A stretch of 39,917 bases of DNA from Deltaproteobacteria bacterium (GCA_023250635.1 JAHFAI010000015.1:1-39917); one strand, 5' to 3'; counted from the first letter of the stretch, positions 27,056 through 34,484 are shown. Notes: generated from the letters alone by a model not told the origin. Numbers and translations are program-made.

Positions 27056-28797
27056 ATGTTTCCTCTCATAGCTAGCAGTTCAACCTTTGCCACAGATTCT
27101 TCCTTCTCAGTTTCGGTACGATTCCACTGGAGTTTAGCTGCTAAGACTTCCACCACCCGTGGTAGCACACTCAGGGCTGCCTCGGCATCGAGAGTAGCCA
27201 GACGAGTACGACGAGCGAGAATATCTAGGGGTTTCACCGCATACTCGTGCTGGATGGCCCAATGCACCTCGCTCAGCAGCAGGGGATGGTCAGGGTGGAG
27301 AAACTGGTTGAGATTTTCAGCTTTACCAAAAGCCAGCAGATCACCAGCTCGACCTCCGTAGGCAGAGACCAGATGCTCCGTGCACAGCAGGGGTAACTGA
27401 TACTCTGCTGCTAACTGAGCGGCGAGACTTACTGTATAGCCCGAGCTACCGACCAGACACAGCTGGGCCGTACTACCCACATAGCTTACCTCGCGTTCAA
27501 GCAACTCCTCCACCTTGTCCACCGTATCTTGCGCCATTTTACGAAAGGTCGTCCATTTCCCTCCCGTTATGGTCACTAAACCATGATCCGAAACTTCGAG
27601 GTAGTGATCGCGTACCAAACTTGCGGTATCTGCTATCCCTTGCGAACTCACCAGCGGGCGTATCCCTGTCCAAGCGGATTTTACTCGCAGCTGCTCAGAG
27701 GAGACCTCCAGATACTCACTCACATAGGCTAAGAGATAATCCACCTCTTCTTTAGTTGGCAGGGGCTGGTTGCTCAGCTCAACAGGATTATCGGTGGTGC
27801 CGACCAAAGTAGCATTTTGCCAGGGGAGCATAAAAATAACCCGCCCATCCTTGGTTTTGGGAATTAAAATTCCCGCCTTATTGGGCAACAGATCGCCCTG
27901 GAGAATAAGATGGGTCCCCGATGAAGCTGCAATCAAGGGCTTAACAGCAGGATCATCCATCCGCCGAATCGCATCCACATAGGGCCCGGCGGCATTAATC
28001 ACCAGATCGGCATTAATAATATAGCTCTCCCCCGTAAGCCGGTCGATAACTTCGGCCCCGCTTAAACTATCATCACGATGCTGATTGAGCAGACTCGTTA
28101 CTTCGCTGTAGTTGAGAACCGTAGCTCCGCGAGAAATCGCACTCAAAATCAAACTTATATTCAAACGGCTATCGTTAAACTGCCCATCATAAAAGGAGAC
28201 GCCACCGACCAGCCCCTCTTCCTTAAGCTGCGGTAACTGAGCGTGAACTTCTCCAGGGCTAAGATATTGGCTCTGATGAAGACTGGCACTCCCCGCAATC
28301 CAATCGTAAAGCTTAAGACCAGCCCACATATAAGGAACTTCCCAAGGACGGTACAGAGGGGTGATAATTTGGAGTGGCTTAACCAGAAACGGGGCCAGCT
28401 TAAAAAAATTCCCCCGTTCGTGCAATGCTTCCCGCACCAATTTGTACTGATCAAAATCGAGATTTTTCACTGCTTTTTCAAGATAACGCACTCCCCCATG
28501 GGCAAGCTTGGTGCTTTTGGCAGAGGTTCCGGCAGCAAAATCATAACGCTCTACCAAGGCAACTTTCAAGCCCCGATTGGCGGCATCGAGAGCTATGCCC
28601 GCTCCACTGGCTCCGCCTCCGATAATCAGGACTTCAAAGTGTTCGTTACCTAAGCTTGTGCGAATGCTTGGCCGATCGTGGGGCCTGGGGGCTTCGATCT
28701 GCTGAGAGGGAAGCATCGCCTCAGGAGTTGCGGGCAGCATAAGGACGAACAAGCAAGCAAACAAAAAAACCGTAAAGAGTATTTTAATTAGCGACAT
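27052..28797 (-). CDS. glpD: FAD-dependent glycerol-3-phosphate dehydrogenase with N-terminal membrane/signal segment
   Basis: Quinone-linked G3P dehydrogenase converting glycerol-3-phosphate to dihydroxyacetone phosphate. The 581-residue protein shows the FAD fingerprint VLIIGGGASGAGIALDAANRGLKVALVE, the family motif SAKSTKLAHGGVRYLE, GPYVDAIRRMDDP, and GGKWTTFRKMA near 425, followed by the C-terminal helical domain (YAVKPLDILARRTRLA). Unusual for bacteria, the first ~25 residues (LIKILFTVFLFACLFVLMLPATPEA) form a hydrophobic segment before a ~30-residue linker, resembling an export signal or anchor. ATG at 28797 is used; a TTG at 28800 is an alternative. GGAG lies upstream. It heads an overlapping operon with the RND adaptor and pump. 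If the segment exports the enzyme, its catalytic face would be periplasmic as in mitochondria. Confidence 0.92.
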   Translation of the reverse strand: MSLIKILFTVFLFACLFVLMLPATPEAMLPSQQIEAPRPHDRPSIRTSLGNEHFEVLIIGGGASGAGIALDAANRGLKVALVERYDFAAGTSAKSTKLAHGGVRYLEKAVKNLDFDQYKLVREALHERGNFFKLAPFLVKPLQIITPLYRPWEVPYMWAGLKLYDWIAGSASLHQSQYLSPGEVHAQLPQLKEEGLVGGVSFYDGQFNDSRLNISLILSAISRGATVLNYSEVTSLLNQHRDDSLSGAEVIDRLTGESYIINADLVINAAGPYVDAIRRMDDPAVKPLIAASSGTHLILQGDLLPNKAGILIPKTKDGRVIFMLPWQNATLVGTTDNPVELSNQPLPTKEEVDYLLAYVSEYLEVSSEQLRVKSAWTGIRPLVSSQGIADTASLVRDHYLEVSDHGLVTITGGKWTTFRKMAQDTVDKVEELLEREVSYVGSTAQLCLVGSSGYTVSLAAQLAAEYQLPLLCTEHLVSAYGGRAGDLLAFGKAENLNQFLHPDHPLLLSEVHWAIQHEYAVKPLDILARRTRLATLDAEAALSVLPRVVEVLAAKLQWNRTETEKEESVAKVELLAMRGNI

Positions 28798-28846
28798 CAA
28801 ACTTCACTCCGCATAAAAATAGTCATTGCTGCATTCGTCAGCTCGT

Positions 28847-28868
28847 CATCCTGAGCGTAGCGAAGGAC
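28847..28868. repeat. Solitary CCTGAGC-GAAGGA repeat motif
   Basis: The stretch CCTGAGCGTAGCGAAGGACC in the glpD upstream region matches the core of the larger repeats (GTCCTGAGC...GAAGGATCT) at 10030-10062, 32162-32188, 33247-33275 and 39782-39810. It has no flanking IS end or palindrome here, so it may be a decayed remnant or an independent insertion of the common motif. Confidence 0.45.
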
Positions 28869-29035
28869 CTCCCAAGCCTACTTCAACTCTGCAAGCTAGC
28901 AAGCTGCGAGGGGATGTCAATCGACTGCTGCAGCGATCCCGCCAAGGCTACTGAGCATCTTATAGTGGGAGAGATTCGAGGAATATCATAAAAGCTATTG
29001 CGTTTATGTAACTCTCTATTCACAAGGAAAATCAG

Positions 29036-29467
29036 ATGAAGCTTTTTCTAAAATCTCTCCTTCTCGGCACCAGCATTTTAGTAGCAAGCTCCCGCTTACT
29101 TGCCGCAGAACTGCCTACTCCACCTAGCGAGGTTACTGCCCTTGAAGAAGAGGCTGGTTACACTGATGGCAGCCAGCGGCGATATATTGAAATTACTGTT
29201 AAAGAAGGCTTTCAAAGTACCCGCACTGCCCTGCTCGCCTTTAGCAATGGTGAAGAAGCCACTAGGAAAATTCATGGAATCACTTATAAAGTAACTCAGC
29301 TCGTAGGGGAGTATCCCGAAGCCTTCCTTAAGGACGACCAGCAACTCGGACTTCTCGTTAATCGCTCCACCGACACCCAGCTCGAAAACTCACTGCTTTC
29401 AGTTTACGAATACCGAGGTCCGGCAGAAGGGAGCAGCGAGTTTTTTGGCATTCTCTACGAGAAATAA
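29036..29467 (+). CDS. Small exported protein of unknown function
   Basis: The 143-residue product has a clear Sec signal peptide (KLFLKSLLLGTSILVASSRLLAAE, cleavage at LLA/AE) and good SD (AAGGA, 7 bases from ATG). The mature part is acidic with beta-strand-like pieces (YIEITVKEGF, GITYKVTQLVGEY, ENSLLSVYEYRGP) and no cysteine, suggesting a compact periplasmic or outer-membrane-associated domain. I recognise no family. It diverges from glpD and precedes fmt by 100 bases with a possible terminator between them, so it is probably a monocistronic gene. Confidence 0.65.
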   Translation: MKLFLKSLLLGTSILVASSRLLAAELPTPPSEVTALEEEAGYTDGSQRRYIEITVKEGFQSTRTALLAFSNGEEATRKIHGITYKVTQLVGEYPEAFLKDDQQLGLLVNRSTDTQLENSLLSVYEYRGPAEGSSEFFGILYEK

Positions 29468-29475
29468 GTGCGACT

Positions 29476-29505
29476 GTGGGGATTCCCCGCTAAAACTTGT
29501 TTTTT
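29476..29505 (+). terminator. Possible weak terminator between small exported protein and fmt
   Basis: A short hairpin (GTGGGG, loop ATT, CCCCGC; 29476-29490) is followed within 7 bases by TTGTTTTTT (29497-29505). The stem is six pairs with one G-U, so termination would be partial. The fmt gene would then need its own promoter; TATATAT at 29511-29517 could be a -10. Confidence 0.35.
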
Positions 29506-29567
29506 CCGGCTATATATGCCAAATTCCCTAGACTCATTGATCAAAAAACGGAGAATAGACCACCCCT

Positions 29568-30539
29568 ATGCGTCTAATATACCTTGGCACCCCCGCTTGC
29601 GCGGTGTTTCCCCTCGAAGACATCCTTGCTCTTGCCCCTAGCCATCATTGTGAACTCGTGGGCGTAGTGAGCAGAGAGGCGCAGCTGGTCGGGCGGGGCA
29701 AAAAGAAAAACCTCCAAGACCCAGCCGTAGCCCATTTTGCCAAGAACCTCGCCGTTCCAGTGCTCCAACCTGCCTCGGCCCGAGACCCCGATTTCCTCGA
29801 GCAGCTGCGCGCCCTCAAACCCGACCTGCTGATAACCTGCGCCTACGGCCAGATACTCAGCGATGAATTCTTGGCGATCCCGAGCCGCGGAACCATCAAC
29901 ATTCACCCCTCTCTTTTGCCGAAATTTCGTGGTGCGACCCCCGTCCAAACGGCGTTATTGCAGGGCGAACCCTATACCGGGGTGACGATACTCTTTACCG
30001 TAAAGCAACTGGATGCCGGGGCGATCATCAGCCAAAAAATCTTCCCTATTGCCCCTGGAGAAACAGCGGGCGAGCTCCAAGACCGGCTTTTTAAGTCATT
30101 AAAACCCTTGCTCAACGATGCTTTTAACAAACTTAGGGACCCAGACTTTGCGGGAATGCCCCAGGACCCTAGCTTGGTAAGCCTGTGCCGGCGAATAAAG
30201 AAAGAATTTGGTCAAATCGAGTGGAGCCAAGCAGGCGAAACCCTTATTAACGCCTACCGCGCCTACGCTCCCTGGCCGGGAAGTTTTAGTTTTTATCAAG
30301 GTAAACGGGTGGTATTCTCCCAAATATGTTCGCTACCTGAGGAACACAGTTTCCCTGAAGGGCAAGAGCCGGGAAGTTTTTGCTTCGATCAAGCTTCGGG
30401 CCTTTTGGTGGTACAATGCGGCGCAGGCCTGGTGGGAGTGAGCAGCTTACAGCGGGAGGGCGGCTCCCTCGCCAGCGCCGGGGATTTCTGGCACGGATTA
30501 AAATCCCCTAGCGCTCCCTGCTTTTCCATGATGAAATAA
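29568..30539 (+). CDS. fmt: Methionyl-tRNA formyltransferase
   Basis: Transfers formyl from 10-formyltetrahydrofolate to initiator Met-tRNA. The 323 residues match the usual length (E. coli about 315). The N-terminal catalytic domain starts MRLIYLGTPACAVFPLE. It carries the active-site set N111, H113 (INIHPSLLPKFRGATP) and D149 (VKQLDAGAII). The C-terminal OB-like domain begins near residue 205 and contains NAYRAYAPWPGSFSFYQGKR, matching the family's 'RA-NPWPGA----G'. It is in the same orientation as the small Cys-tailed gene 28 bases downstream. Usual fmt neighbours (def, rsmB, priA) are absent here. Confidence 0.96.
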   Translation: MRLIYLGTPACAVFPLEDILALAPSHHCELVGVVSREAQLVGRGKKKNLQDPAVAHFAKNLAVPVLQPASARDPDFLEQLRALKPDLLITCAYGQILSDEFLAIPSRGTINIHPSLLPKFRGATPVQTALLQGEPYTGVTILFTVKQLDAGAIISQKIFPIAPGETAGELQDRLFKSLKPLLNDAFNKLRDPDFAGMPQDPSLVSLCRRIKKEFGQIEWSQAGETLINAYRAYAPWPGSFSFYQGKRVVFSQICSLPEEHSFPEGQEPGSFCFDQASGLLVVQCGAGLVGVSSLQREGGSLASAGDFWHGLKSPSAPCFSMMK

Positions 30540-30567
30540 AGCTAAGAGTTACTGCGAGGAAGCATTA

Positions 30568-30852
30568 ATGGCCCAACAACAGCTAACCGCTGACAATTTT
30601 CAAGAGTCCTATTTTCAGTTTGGCGATCGTCAGGCAGGAATATCCCTCGTCTATAACCCCGAAGAAGAACACTATAGCTACAATGCTTACTGCCTCGAGC
30701 TAAGCTTGTTACAAGAGCTCTTTGCAGTCGAGCACGATTTCCTCGAAGATGCCCTCCACACCGTAAACAGCGAATTTGGCCAGTGGGAACTAAAAAGCCA
30801 CGATTCCGCTGATAAAGGCTGTGGTAGCTGCGTTGCCAAGAAAAGCTGCTAG
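30568..30852 (+). CDS. 94-residue protein with cysteine-rich tail
   Basis: Hypothetical cytoplasmic protein (no signal peptide). It has an acidic N-terminal two-thirds with alternating aromatic residues (FGDRQAGISLVYNPEEEHYS, YNAYCLELSLLQELFAVEHD), a helix EDALHTVNSEFG, and a C-terminal tail GCGSCVAKKSC with three cysteines in CxxC-x4-C spacing. Such a tail could bind a metal or Fe-S cluster or be redox-active. ATG 30568 has GAGGAA at good distance. It follows fmt by 28 bases and is probably cotranscribed. No family recognised. Confidence 0.6.
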   Translation: MAQQQLTADNFQESYFQFGDRQAGISLVYNPEEEHYSYNAYCLELSLLQELFAVEHDFLEDALHTVNSEFGQWELKSHDSADKGCGSCVAKKSC

Positions 30853-31216
30853 AAGCCAGGCGCAGGATTTTATTTTTTACTCTTTCTTTTTTACCCCAAC
30901 CACCTTTTTCGGATAGTCTAGCAATGTCCTTGACATGATCTACCCGAAAATGACATCGTTACTTCATCAGGCGATATCCCTTGCTTCCTCCAATAAAGCG
31001 ACTTCCAACCATTCCTCTTTCCTGCTTTTAATAAGAACAAACAAACCAACGAATTTTGGTCGGTAACTATTTTTCATTGCAAGCCCTTGTTAGACAAGCC
31101 TGCTATCGAGGTCAGCAAATCAGCTAATAATTTCTTTGCTGCAACAATAAATAAGTCCCCTATAAAAGCACTATATTCAGTCCATCCAACGAAATGACTT
31201 CATCCCCGGGGGAGAT
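30853..31216. other. Intergenic region, no gene recognised
   Basis: This 364-base gap is AT-richer than its neighbours. It starts with a T-rich stretch (30867-30890) that could end transcription of the fmt unit, though no strong stem precedes it. TTGACA at 30930-30935 has no good -10 at 16-18 bases. TATATT-like sequence near 31170 could belong to a promoter for the 31217 gene. No tRNA, convincing small ORF or conserved RNA element was seen. Confidence 0.4.
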
Positions 31217-31720
31217 ATGGTACAGTTTCTGAGCAAGCAAGAGAACACTGCAACCTCCATAAGCAGCTCTGCTGGTCCACAGGTTGTCTCACCACACCAT
31301 GACGACCAGCTTAAATCATGGTCGACCTATATTAATGAACATTATGACACTATGACTTCATTAAAAATCATCATCGACGGTCATCGAGTATTTTGTGGAG
31401 ACAAATGCCTTGATCTAACCAAGAAAGTAAAAATGCTCGCCCTGTTCAAGGTCTTTGCCGGTGCAGCGAACTACCGCCTCAGCAAAGAAAAGCTCGTGGA
31501 GAAAATCTATCTCCGCACTCTCGAGCATCAGCCTTCTCTGCGCCAACAGATTTGCCTTGAACACAATATTGTCAAACTGTTGAGTCGCGCAAGAAAAATA
31601 GCCCAATCTAGCCTGGGATTTCCCCACCAAAAGCACATGAGCCTTGATTGGTTTGTCTATGACCCCTACGAGAAAGCCTATCAATTATTTAGACTGCGCA
31701 ACAAAAAACTGTGGTTTTAA
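31217..31720 (+). CDS. Putative winged-helix DNA-binding protein
   Basis: The 167-residue protein has no signal peptide. Residues about 1-45 are polar and His/Ser-rich. About 47-160 read like the OmpR/PhoB-type trans_reg_C wing fold: a short strand pair around a hydrophobic turn (LKIIIDGHRVFCGDKCLDLT), a helix (KKVKMLALFKVFAGAAN), a 'Y-LSKEKLVEKIYL' helix-turn segment, a recognition-like helix (IVKLLSRARKIAQ), and a C-terminal strand hairpin ending WFVYDPYEKAYQLFRLR. There is no receiver domain, so if the fold is right it is an orphan regulator. The start at 31217 has GGAG only 2 bases away, unusually close; the next Met (31352) begins almost at the domain edge. It borders the mobile region. 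Confidence 0.5.
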   Translation: MVQFLSKQENTATSISSSAGPQVVSPHHDDQLKSWSTYINEHYDTMTSLKIIIDGHRVFCGDKCLDLTKKVKMLALFKVFAGAANYRLSKEKLVEKIYLRTLEHQPSLRQQICLEHNIVKLLSRARKIAQSSLGFPHQKHMSLDWFVYDPYEKAYQLFRLRNKKLWF

Positions 31721-31786
31721 CTCTCCTGCGAGTAGCTGTTAGTAGCCATCAAAAAAGGTTTCTCACCATACCACCGCAAAGGCTAG

Positions 31787-32130
31787 GGAGAAGCCCATCA
31801 CCAGCCTTGTGGATTTCGCTCCTCGCCACCCCCAGCATGGCAGGAGGCGGCTCGTCGAAGTCAGGTGCGGAAACGCAAGCTGTTTCTCCTCCATGCCTGC
31901 CACAGCTTGTTCGATTATTGCGTCACCGTTCTTGGGTTTAGCGAGGCAGAAAGCTACCTGCGTTGCCAGGTGGCAGGAATCTGCTCTCGTTTTCCCGCAG
32001 TGCTTGCCGATCTTGCAGCAGGAAAAATCAGCCTCTGCGTCGCGGGTAAGCTTGCTCCTCGTCTCAGCGAGAAAAACCAACACCGTCTCTTGCCAGCTTG
32101 CCACGGTAAAACAAAACAGGAGGCCGAGAT
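31787..32130 (+). pseudogene. HNH-endonuclease-type (DUF222-like) N-terminal domain, frameshifted and truncated
   Basis: From the in-frame GTG at 31865 the frame reads KRKLFLLHACHSLFDYCV, LGFSEAESYLRCQVAGICS, FPAVLADLAAGKISLCVAG, then LSEKNQHRLLPACHGKTKQE. This follows the helical N-terminal region of the large HNH-endonuclease family ('SLF-YC---LGFSE--AY-RI-A-R----P-V---L--G-LSL', '-L---N---LL----GKSK-E'). The preceding coding piece RRLVEVR is in a different frame (frameshift near 31858-31866). The gene is cut at 32129 by the 80-bp inverted repeat, well before where the HNH motif would be. The 3' half is not on the far side of the element. Confidence 0.5.
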
Positions 32131-32208
32131 AATTAGGCCGTGGCGCGAAAGCGCCACGGCCGTGTCCTGAGCCGAAGGCGAAGGATCTTTCGCGGGTTAG
32201 CACGGTCT
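32129..32208 (+). repeat. Left 80-bp terminal inverted repeat
   Basis: Contains AATTAGGCC outer end, nested palindrome, GTGTCCTGAGCC...GAAGGATCT core and TTAGCACGGTCT (32197-32208) at the junction with transposase DNA. Matches the right arm at every position. The outer end coincides with the break in the HNH-type gene. Confidence 0.85.
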
Positions 32209-32258
32209 GTTTTAAACACTTTCTAATTTTTCTAGCAAAGAACGTTCCCGCAATTCAT

Positions 32259-32951
32259 TTACGCAACTCTTTTCTTTTTTTCGATCCGATGGTTGATTAA
32301 TTGCCGTATATTGAAGCCAAAAATAGACGCGTAGCCAGCTGCCAATGTTCCAGAATCCGATTTCATTCTGCTGCGTCCTAATTGTCCCCCATGTTTTACA
32401 TGTCCAATCAAGGGCTCTATACCCGCCCGTCGATTTCTGAGTTGGAGGGCTTCTTGAGCGAGCGCTGTCGATACTTTTCCAGGCTTGTTTGGCTTCTGCA
32501 TGCCGATGGTGGTTATTTTTTTTGCTATCACTTTGTTGCAATTTTTCAAGCTCCAGTATCCTTTGTCGGTAGCAACCGACTTTAATTTTCCGTCCCCCAA
32601 TAATCTTACATGCTCTCCCAAAAGTTCCTGAAAAGAGAGTTTGTCGTTCATTTGCAAATTCAATGACTGTGCTACCATCATGAAATTTCCTTTGATGCGC
32701 CCGAGTTGAAAAACTCCACCGAATTCGTGAGGTTTCCCGGTTTTTCCTTTGCTGACGCAAGCTACTGCCTGCGCATGGAGAGAAAGAATTTTGCCAGCCT
32801 TTATGGCATTTTTTCGGGTGAAGTGCGCTACATCGAGAAGGTAGCGCCAGGCATGAGACTTGATTTGATTTACTCCACGACGAATACTCCATGGCATCCG
32901 CTTTAGGGAATTTGCATCGATCTGGGAACACAATGTGACGATAGGTTTCAT
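32259..32951 (-). pseudogene. IS5-family transposase, 5'-truncated
   Basis: About 230 residues of a DDE transposase C-terminal part. Recognisable pieces are KILSLHAQAVACVSKGKTGKPHEFG (family 'S-HAPEVECI-KGK---P-EFG'), SVATDKGYWSLKN with the second catalytic Asp, and the third-acid region RNRRAGIEPLIGHVKHGGQLGRSRMK, with Glu in IEPLIGH. It ends GYASIFGFNIRQLINHRIEKKK. The N-terminal DNA-binding region and the first catalytic Asp are missing, because the frame ends near 32951 where GIY-YIG sequence begins on the other strand. It cannot be active by itself. A diverged relative lies at the right window edge. Confidence 0.78.
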
Positions 32952-32969
32952 TTGGTTTTTTACACAGCG

Positions 32970-33238
32970 GTGCAGATCTGCATACTGGCAGCACCGGTGA
33001 GCTCAAAAATCGGGTTTATTTGCATAGAAATCGACTTATCGATGGTTTCACGAAAAAATATAATGTATTTCGCTTGGTTTACTTTGAGGGATTCTCCAGT
33101 ATTGAAGAGGCGACTCTTCGAGAGAAGCAAATAAAAGGCTACAATCGAGCGAAGAAAAATGCATTGGTTACTAAAATGAATGAGAATTGGAGAGATTTGT
33201 ACGATGTTTTAAGTGAAAAAGAAACTAGACCGTGCTAA
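32970..33238 (+). pseudogene. GIY-YIG endonuclease-domain gene, damaged at its 5' end
   Basis: The C-terminal two-thirds of a UPF0213/GIY-YIG family protein is clear: ELKNRVYLHRNRLIDGF, TKKYNVFRLVYFEGFSSIEE, ATLREKQIKGYNRAKKNALV, MNENWRDLYDVL. The usual beginning 'YVYILAS--NGTLYIGVT' is reduced to a piece reading CILAAPV in another frame (around 32979-32999), so the GIY and YIG strands and about ten residues are lost and the frame is shifted. The reading frame ends with TAA at 33236-33238 inside the right inverted repeat. It lies head-on to the truncated transposase, so the two fragments were joined by rearrangement or nested insertion. Confidence 0.6.
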
Positions 33239-33306
33239 CCCGCGAAAGATCCTTCGCCTTCGGCTCAGGACACGGCCGTGGCGCTTTCGCGCCACGGCCT
33301 AATTAT
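33227..33306 (-). repeat. Right 80-bp terminal inverted repeat
   Basis: Reverse complement of the left arm without mismatch. The inner AGACCGTGCTAA (33227-33238) supplies the last codons and stop of the GIY-YIG frame. The outer end marks where the small lipoprotein gene loses its own sequence and reads into the repeat. Confidence 0.85.
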
Positions 33307-33540
33307 TTCTGGTTCTCCTGAGCCGGGTATGCCTAAAAGACTCAATACTTCGCTTGAATTGGTAGTAGCATCAAAATCAAGAAAAACTAGCGCATTGTTT
33401 ACCTGGGGCTTGCCGACTGCTTCTGCAGATGCCTGCAAGGGCAGTGGCGAATCAAAATTCGCTCCCCTCTCTTCTTGAGTTCTTGTCTTGCATGCGATTG
33501 TCGCAAAGATTATCAGGGTAAAAACCACCGCCCTTCTCAT
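33265..33540 (-). pseudogene. Small lipoprotein gene, 3' end replaced by repeat
   Basis: From ATG 33540 (GAGG 6 bases upstream) the product begins with a lipoprotein signal (RRAVVFTLIIFATIAC, lipid Cys 17). About 60 residues with no recognised domain follow (SPLPLQASAEAVGKPQVNNA, LVFLDFDATTNSSEVL). After GSGEPE the frame enters the right inverted repeat at 33306 and reads RPWRESATAVS to a stop at 33265. The natural C-terminus is therefore missing. An upstream in-frame GTG (33552) overlaps the EamA stop as GTGA; either way the gene is coupled to the transporter gene before it. It may still yield a short lipoprotein. Confidence 0.5.
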
Positions 33541-33548
33541 CAAAAACC

Positions 33549-34460
33549 TCACTTAAGCGAAGAGATAAGCAGAGCGATAAAAACTACCGCCATCCCTAGG
33601 CCATCCCAAAGAGCAAAATGCTCCCCCAAAAACATGCTTCCCAAAACCGAGGTAGCAATCGCCACAGCCCCGCTAAAAATTGCAGCGCTACTTACCGGTA
33701 CTCGCCGAAGGCCGTAAGCCCACAGGGGATACACCGTCAAGGTGAGCAAGCCGCTTAACAGCAACAAAGGATAGCAATGCCAGGGCCAAGTCATTATTCC
33801 AGCATACTGCTGAGGACTGGGGATTTCGTAAAAAAGAACAAATGAAATACCTACGGAAGTCACTGTTCCTGACACAAGAGCCGTGCCAAGACCAGTGACT
33901 CGACCTGCAATTTTTTTGCTAAATATAGAATATAAAGCGAGGGGGAACATGGCCAAAAAGACGATGCTATCACCGTAGACTGAACCACTGTGGGGGACAC
34001 TCAAAAAGAAGTTGTCAATATTGATTATAAAAATCCCCAGCATCGCCAACAAAATTGCTAACTGCTTAGCCAAACTCAAACGTTCGTGCAGCAAAAGCAC
34101 CGCGAGAACCGCAATTACCACGGGAAGACTGCAGGTCACGATCCCGGCAGAAGTTGCCGTGGTGTACTGGAGACCATGGTAGAAAATAAGATTAAAGAGC
34201 AGGCCAGCACAAAGTACTTGGGCAAGCAAATATCCCCAATCAGTGCCAGTCAGTGCCCCAAGGGGGTGATGTGCCGACACCAAGGTGAACCAGCGTCGAT
34301 AATAAAGAAAACCAGCACAAAGCGCACAGAGGAGAAAGCGGATAAAGACAAAGGTATAAACGGACATATAACCGCTGAGGTATTTGCCTATAACGACATT
34401 AGTACCGTTGAATAACTGGGCCAGGGTCAGGCAAAGCGAACAAAGGAGTAATGCACCCAT
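33549..34460 (-). CDS. EamA/DMT-family transporter
   Basis: Ten-helix drug/metabolite transporter with two EamA repeats, 303 residues. It opens with LAQLFNGTNVVIGKYL and a YTFVFIRFLLCALCAGFL helix. The first repeat ends LAILLAMLGIFIINID; the second begins near YGDSIVFLAMFPLALYSIFSKK and ends GAVAIATSVLGSMFLGEHFALWDGLGMAVVFIALLIS, the standard C-terminal pattern. ATG 34460 has GGGGAGG at 6-base spacing. It diverges from the xdh operon across about 110 bases. A role in exporting a metabolite is the family expectation; a link to purines is only positional inference. Confidence 0.88.
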   Translation of the reverse strand: MGALLLCSLCLTLAQLFNGTNVVIGKYLSGYMSVYTFVFIRFLLCALCAGFLYYRRWFTLVSAHHPLGALTGTDWGYLLAQVLCAGLLFNLIFYHGLQYTTATSAGIVTCSLPVVIAVLAVLLLHERLSLAKQLAILLAMLGIFIINIDNFFLSVPHSGSVYGDSIVFLAMFPLALYSIFSKKIAGRVTGLGTALVSGTVTSVGISFVLFYEIPSPQQYAGIMTWPWHCYPLLLLSGLLTLTVYPLWAYGLRRVPVSSAAIFSGAVAIATSVLGSMFLGEHFALWDGLGMAVVFIALLISSLK

Positions 34461-34471
34461 ACGAGGCCTCC

Positions 34472-34484
34472 CCTTAAATTAAGG
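34472..34484. promoter_or_regulatory. 13-base perfect palindrome between eamA-type gene and xdhA
   Basis: CCTTAA-A-TTAAGG sits in the 111-base divergent gap, just upstream of the SD of the transporter gene and about 90 bases before the xdhA ATG. Its symmetry and location fit a small operator, but it is short and AT-rich, so chance is possible. Confidence 0.3.

Larger units (their letters stand above)
32129..33306. mobile_element. 1.18-kb element bounded by perfect 80-bp inverted repeats
   Basis: Bases 32129-32208 and the reverse complement of 33227-33306 are identical over all 80 positions by base-by-base reading. Each arm has an outer end ATAATTAGGCC, a hairpin-forming palindrome GTGGCGCGAAAGCGCCAC, a core GTGTCCTGAGCCGAAGGC, then GAAGGATCTTTCGCGGG, and an inner end TTAGCACGGTCT. 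The interior holds the 3' part of an IS5-type transposase gene (minus strand) and a damaged GIY-YIG gene (plus strand) whose stop codon lies in the right arm. No target-site duplication is visible just outside (G before the left arm, T after the right), and the flanking genes are unrelated to each other. Confidence 0.75.

Noticed and set aside
30930-30956. TTGACA in the 30853-31216 gap as a promoter.
   Set aside because: No acceptable -10 sequence follows at normal distance.
32212-33006. A 264-codon minus-strand frame over the transposase remnant.
   Set aside because: It is a shadow; the overlapping frame at 32259-32951 carries the recognisable transposase motifs.
32129-33306. An intact, active insertion sequence.
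   Set aside because: The transposase lacks its N-terminal half and first catalytic Asp, and a damaged unrelated gene occupies that side.
33474-34430. Several plus-strand frames opposite the EamA transporter gene.
   Set aside because: They show no start signals or protein features and are antisense shadows.
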